From the NCBI GenBank assembly GCA_001749745.1, contig JWTM01000290.1:1-64000 (forward strand): a stretch of DNA of 64,000 nt, in the 5' to 3' direction. This document shows, in pieces, positions 61,022 through 64,000 of the stretch. Numbering within the stretch: the first letter of the stretch is position 1; every line of letters starts with the position of its first letter. The notes beneath the pieces are model-generated. The model saw only the letters and a list, made by a program, of their open reading frames with translations. It did not search any database and had not been told where the DNA came from. This DNA comes from Candidatus Marispirochaeta associata. GTDB lineage: Bacteria > Spirochaetota > Spirochaetia > JC444 > Marispirochaetaceae. The position numbers and the translations under genes were made by a program.

Positions 61022-63379
61022 ATGAGCGATTATTTAGATCCCAACAATGAAGAGCTGCTGAAAGATTTCTTCATGGAAGCCAACATGCAGGTTGAGGTAC
61101 TCGAGCAGAATATCCTGGTTCTCGAGAATGACCCCTCCAACCGGGAGGCGGTGGATGAGATCTTCCGGGCCGCCCACACCCTGAAAGGCGGCGCAGCTAC
61201 GGTTCAGATGAACGATCTCTCGAGTTTTACCCATCTGGTAGAGGATGTCCTAGACGAGATCCGGAACGGCTCGGTAAAGGTAAACGAAGATCTGATTGAT
61301 GTTCTCCTCGGCTCGATCGATATCATCAAAGGGATCTTAGAGGCCAAGGCGGCCGGCGACGAGTTCTCCGGCGACACCTCGGAAACCCGCAGGCGTCTTT
61401 CAAAGCTCATCTCCGAGGAGCCTTCCGCCGTTCATCAGGAACCGGAAGCACCCGCACCGGCCGCTCCTGTTCAACAGGAGGCTTCGTCCGACGATTCCGG
61501 ACTCTCCGAATACGAGCTCGAGGATCTGCGGGAGAGTCTCAAGGGCGGAGAGAAGATCTTTGCCGTTGCGGTTCACTTCGACGAAAACAATCCTATGAAC
61601 ACCGTCGGCGGTATTCAGCTCTATGCGGCCTTAAAGGCTGCCGGATCAGTGCTGAAAACCGAACCCGATTTTGAAGAACTCTACGAGGATGTGTTTCATC
61701 CCACGGTAACCTATTTCGTCGCCACCGAAGAAGATAAGGAAGAACTCGCCAAGCGGGTCGATATCCCCGATGTGGTTGCCAGCTTCAGCGTCAACGAGCT
61801 CGGTACCAAGCCGACGGCACCGGCCGCAGCTCCGGCTCCTGCGACAGAAGCCGCCCCGCCGCAACCGGAACCGAGTGCCCCGAAGGCGGTGCAGGAGGCC
61901 GGAAGGCCGGAGCCTGAGGTGCAGACTCCTGAGGCTCCTTCAGGCGAGCTTGCGGCTCCCGCCGAGGTCGCCGCGAAGAAGGGGAAGAAGCTCGGGTCGG
62001 TTCTGCGGGTCGACAGCGCCCGGATCGACAACCTTCTCAATCTTGTCTCAGAGTCGGTCATCAACAAAGCGACCTTCAACCAGATCAGCACACAGTTTGC
62101 CGAGACCCAGTCGGATCTGCAGTCGACGGAAATCCTTTTTCGAGAGAAACTCAAGGAGCTCTTCGATACCTTGCCCGCTTTGGCGGAGGAGCTGAAAGAC
62201 GGCGCCAGCGAAAAAGAGATTCGCTCCCGTCTAACCGAACGCTTCGGCGATTTGGAGAATCTCTTCAGTCCCTTCGAAAACCGTCTCAAGACCACGGTAA
62301 ACAAGTTCCGCAGCACATCACAGAATCTCGGTCGGCTGACCGGTGATCTGCATGAACGAGTGCTGCAGATTCGAATGGTTCCTATCTCTCAGATCTTCTC
62401 GCGCTTTCCGCGACTCGTGCGGGATATCTCCAAGTCGCTGAATAAGAAGATTAAGCTCGATATCGTCGGGGAAGAGACCGAGCTGGACAAATCGGTTATC
62501 GAGGATCTCCTCGATCCGCTGATTCACTGCGTCAGGAACTCTGTGGACCACGGTATCGAGAGCATCGAAGACCGAATTGCCGCCGGGAAGGAAGAGGAGG
62601 GACATATAACCCTCAGCGCCAAGAACGAAGGCAATATGATTGTGATCGAGATACAGGACGACGGGAAAGGGATCGATGTCGATTCGGTCCGTGCGAAGGC
62701 CGTCGACCGGGGGATTATCCATCCCAACAAGAATCTCTCCGATATCGAGGCCTTCAATCTGATCTTCGAGCCCGGGTTCTCTACGGCCAAGGCGGTAACG
62801 AATATATCCGGCCGCGGGGTCGGTCTGGATGTCGTCCGCAAGCAGATCGAGAAACTGAACGGTTCAGTCAGCGTCTGGTCGGAGCGGGGAAAGGGCAGCC
62901 GCTTCACTATCAAACTGCCTCTGACCCTCGCAATTATCCAGGGCCTTCTCGTTAAGGTGGGCGAAGAGATCTACGCTATTCCGATTACCTCGGTTATCGA
63001 CAGCCACCGCATCAAACCGGAAGAGATCAAGATGATCGATAACTATGAGGTATTCAATGTCCGGGAGGATGTGATCTCCCTCTTGAGGCTCAACCGGCTC
63101 TTCAAGATCCGTACCGAGGAACAGCGGGATTACAGCTTTGTGGTCATCGTAGGTTCCGGGGATAAGAAGATGGGGCTGATGGTCGATTCCCTCATCGGTG
63201 AGGAGGACGTGGTCATCAAACCCCTCAAGGATTCCTATACCAATGCCCCGGGCATCGCTGGAGCGACTATCCTGGGCGACGGCACCGTATCCCTGATTAT
63301 CGACGTCAGCCAGCTCCTGGAGCTTGGATTCAAGCAGGAGATGGATGATCGTCGCAAGCGCGAGGCAACCATCCACTAG
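61022..63379 (+). CDS. cheA: Chemotaxis histidine kinase CheA
   Basis: This 785-residue kinase relays chemoreceptor signals to CheY. In order it has an Hpt domain with FRAAHTLKGGAA (phospho-His52), a P2-like region with VAVHFDENNPMNTVGG, a Pro/Ala linker, a dimerisation region from VLRVDSARIDNLLNLV, the HATPase (IHCVRNSVDHGIE, QDDGKGID, FEPGFSTA, GRGVGLDVV), and a C-terminal CheW-like domain. The dimerisation region, from ARIDNLL to ERVLQIRMVP, is ~125 residues, longer than in E. coli CheA. The ATG has no strong ribosome-binding site. It is followed by cheW after 14 bp. Confidence 0.97.
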   Translation: MSDYLDPNNEELLKDFFMEANMQVEVLEQNILVLENDPSNREAVDEIFRAAHTLKGGAATVQMNDLSSFTHLVEDVLDEIRNGSVKVNEDLIDVLLGSIDIIKGILEAKAAGDEFSGDTSETRRRLSKLISEEPSAVHQEPEAPAPAAPVQQEASSDDSGLSEYELEDLRESLKGGEKIFAVAVHFDENNPMNTVGGIQLYAALKAAGSVLKTEPDFEELYEDVFHPTVTYFVATEEDKEELAKRVDIPDVVASFSVNELGTKPTAPAAAPAPATEAAPPQPEPSAPKAVQEAGRPEPEVQTPEAPSGELAAPAEVAAKKGKKLGSVLRVDSARIDNLLNLVSESVINKATFNQISTQFAETQSDLQSTEILFREKLKELFDTLPALAEELKDGASEKEIRSRLTERFGDLENLFSPFENRLKTTVNKFRSTSQNLGRLTGDLHERVLQIRMVPISQIFSRFPRLVRDISKSLNKKIKLDIVGEETELDKSVIEDLLDPLIHCVRNSVDHGIESIEDRIAAGKEEEGHITLSAKNEGNMIVIEIQDDGKGIDVDSVRAKAVDRGIIHPNKNLSDIEAFNLIFEPGFSTAKAVTNISGRGVGLDVVRKQIEKLNGSVSVWSERGKGSRFTIKLPLTLAIIQGLLVKVGEEIYAIPITSVIDSHRIKPEEIKMIDNYEVFNVREDVISLLRLNRLFKIRTEEQRDYSFVVIVGSGDKKMGLMVDSLIGEEDVVIKPLKDSYTNAPGIAGATILGDGTVSLIIDVSQLLELGFKQEMDDRRKREATIH

Positions 63380-63393
63380 TCTGGAGAAGCAGA

Positions 63394-64000
63394 ATGGACA
63401 CCGTACAAACACAGCAGCAGGAAGTTGATCAGAAAGCCGCGACGGAAAATATCGATTTTAAGATGGTGACCTTCTCCTTAGCAGGGAAAGAGTACGGCAT
63501 CGATATCATGAAGGTGAAGGAGATCTCCAAGGCGGATCGCTTCACCTATGTTCCCAATAGCGCACCCTATGTGCGGGGCGTCTACAATCTGCGGGGAGAC
63601 ATCATCTCGATTATCGATCTGAGAGTGATGTTTCATCTGCCCGCACCGAGCCGCAGCGAAGGAGTCATGGAGGATATGATTATCCTCAGGCTCGATAACT
63701 ACTTCATCGGCGTGATCGTCGATTCCATCGACAAGGTGGTCGGAATCACCTCATCCTCTATTCAGGCTCCGCACCCCCTATTCGGCGATATCAACATCAA
63801 GTTTATCAAAGGCATCGTTGAGAACGATCAGCGCCTCTATATCATTCTGGATGTGGATAAGATCCTCGGGGACAACGAGGATGAAGAGGAGAGCCGGGTG
63901 GAGGTTATGGGGATTCCCATGGCCCACGAAGAGGAAGCGGCGGCAAGTCGCGATCTTCCCGTCGCAGACCAAGATCTGGGGCTGGAATTCCTCCAGGATA
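63394..64000 (+). CDS. cheW: CheW coupling protein, 5' part (runs off the window)
   Basis: CheW links CheA to chemoreceptors. The start at ATG 63394 follows GGAG. The CheW domain is complete: FKMVTFSLAGKEYGIDIMKVKEISK, PNSAPYVRGVYNLRGDIISIIDLRVMF, IGVIVDSIDKVVGI and FIKGIVENDQRLYIILDVDKILG. At least 35 further codons follow (acidic linker, then AASRDLPVADQDLGLEFLQD), so the protein is longer than a plain CheW. This may be the spirochete CheW form with a C-terminal CheR-like domain, but the window ends too early to tell. Confidence 0.95.
   Translation, partial: MDTVQTQQQEVDQKAATENIDFKMVTFSLAGKEYGIDIMKVKEISKADRFTYVPNSAPYVRGVYNLRGDIISIIDLRVMFHLPAPSRSEGVMEDMIILRLDNYFIGVIVDSIDKVVGITSSSIQAPHPLFGDINIKFIKGIVENDQRLYIILDVDKILGDNEDEEESRVEVMGIPMAHEEEAAASRDLPVADQDLGLEFLQD

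Noticed and set aside
1..64000. CRISPR array
   Set aside because: I saw no regularly spaced short repeats with unique spacers. The only regular repeats are the protein modules and the two tRNA-linked elements.

Overview
The window comes from a spirochete, most likely a free-living or anaerobic member of the Spirochaetaceae with fairly high GC content. The evidence is three FlaA periplasmic-flagellum sheath genes, a spirochete-type CheA/CheW pair, a radical-SAM/SPASM protein of the spirochete-restricted type, and gene neighbourhoods that match Treponema as I remember it (fba next to a flaA pair; amidase, GerMN protein, flaA). Housekeeping promoters are close to the TTGACA/TATAAT consensus. GTG and TTG starts are common.

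1-5.7 kb: a partial insertion sequence (IS) lies at the left edge. Next is a long leftward operon: infC-rpmI-rplT, a ZapB-like coiled-coil gene, zapA, a PilZ c-di-GMP receptor gene and a TPR gene. It couples ribosome assembly to division-ring proteins. 4.5-11.1 kb: two rightward genes of unknown function, class II aldolase (fba), a lipoprotein, a flaA-flaA-ompA unit and a TatD nuclease. 11.1-11.8 kb: tRNA-Leu followed by two related ~175-bp elements whose hairpins have changed in a compensating way. 11.8-27.5 kb: two very large secreted proteins built of Ig-like modules. One is 1,560 aa and ends in a probable beta-barrel. The other is a 3,653-aa lipoprotein with a ~340-aa higher-order repeat.

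27.5-44.5 kb is more mixed. Core genes (UvrD-type helicase, RsmB/F-type rRNA methyltransferase, a queuosine-mannosyltransferase-like enzyme, GltS, PrsW) sit among accessory material: a methyltransferase-HNH fusion abutting a truncated SnoaL gene, an AbiEi/AbiEii toxin-antitoxin pair with an operator palindrome, a MATE transporter remnant, and a GxxExxY gene flanked by direct repeats and a large hairpin. 44.3-48.3 kb: tRNA-Arg and tRNA-Pro, nth, pyrK-pyrD, and a PleD-like diguanylate cyclase.

48.4-56.4 kb is a tightly overlapping operon: spiro-SPASM protein, a glycosyltransferase-like protein, an SpsF-like nucleotidyltransferase, an SpsG/PseG-like domain fused to a methyltransferase, an ATP-grasp protein, a cell-wall amidase and a GerMN protein. 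It leads to flaA at 56.5 kb and looks like a surface- or flagellum-modification pathway. A complete IS then sits between the flaA terminator and two outer-membrane beta-barrel genes. The window ends in cheA and the start of cheW.

All functions are assigned by reading motifs; no database search was run.
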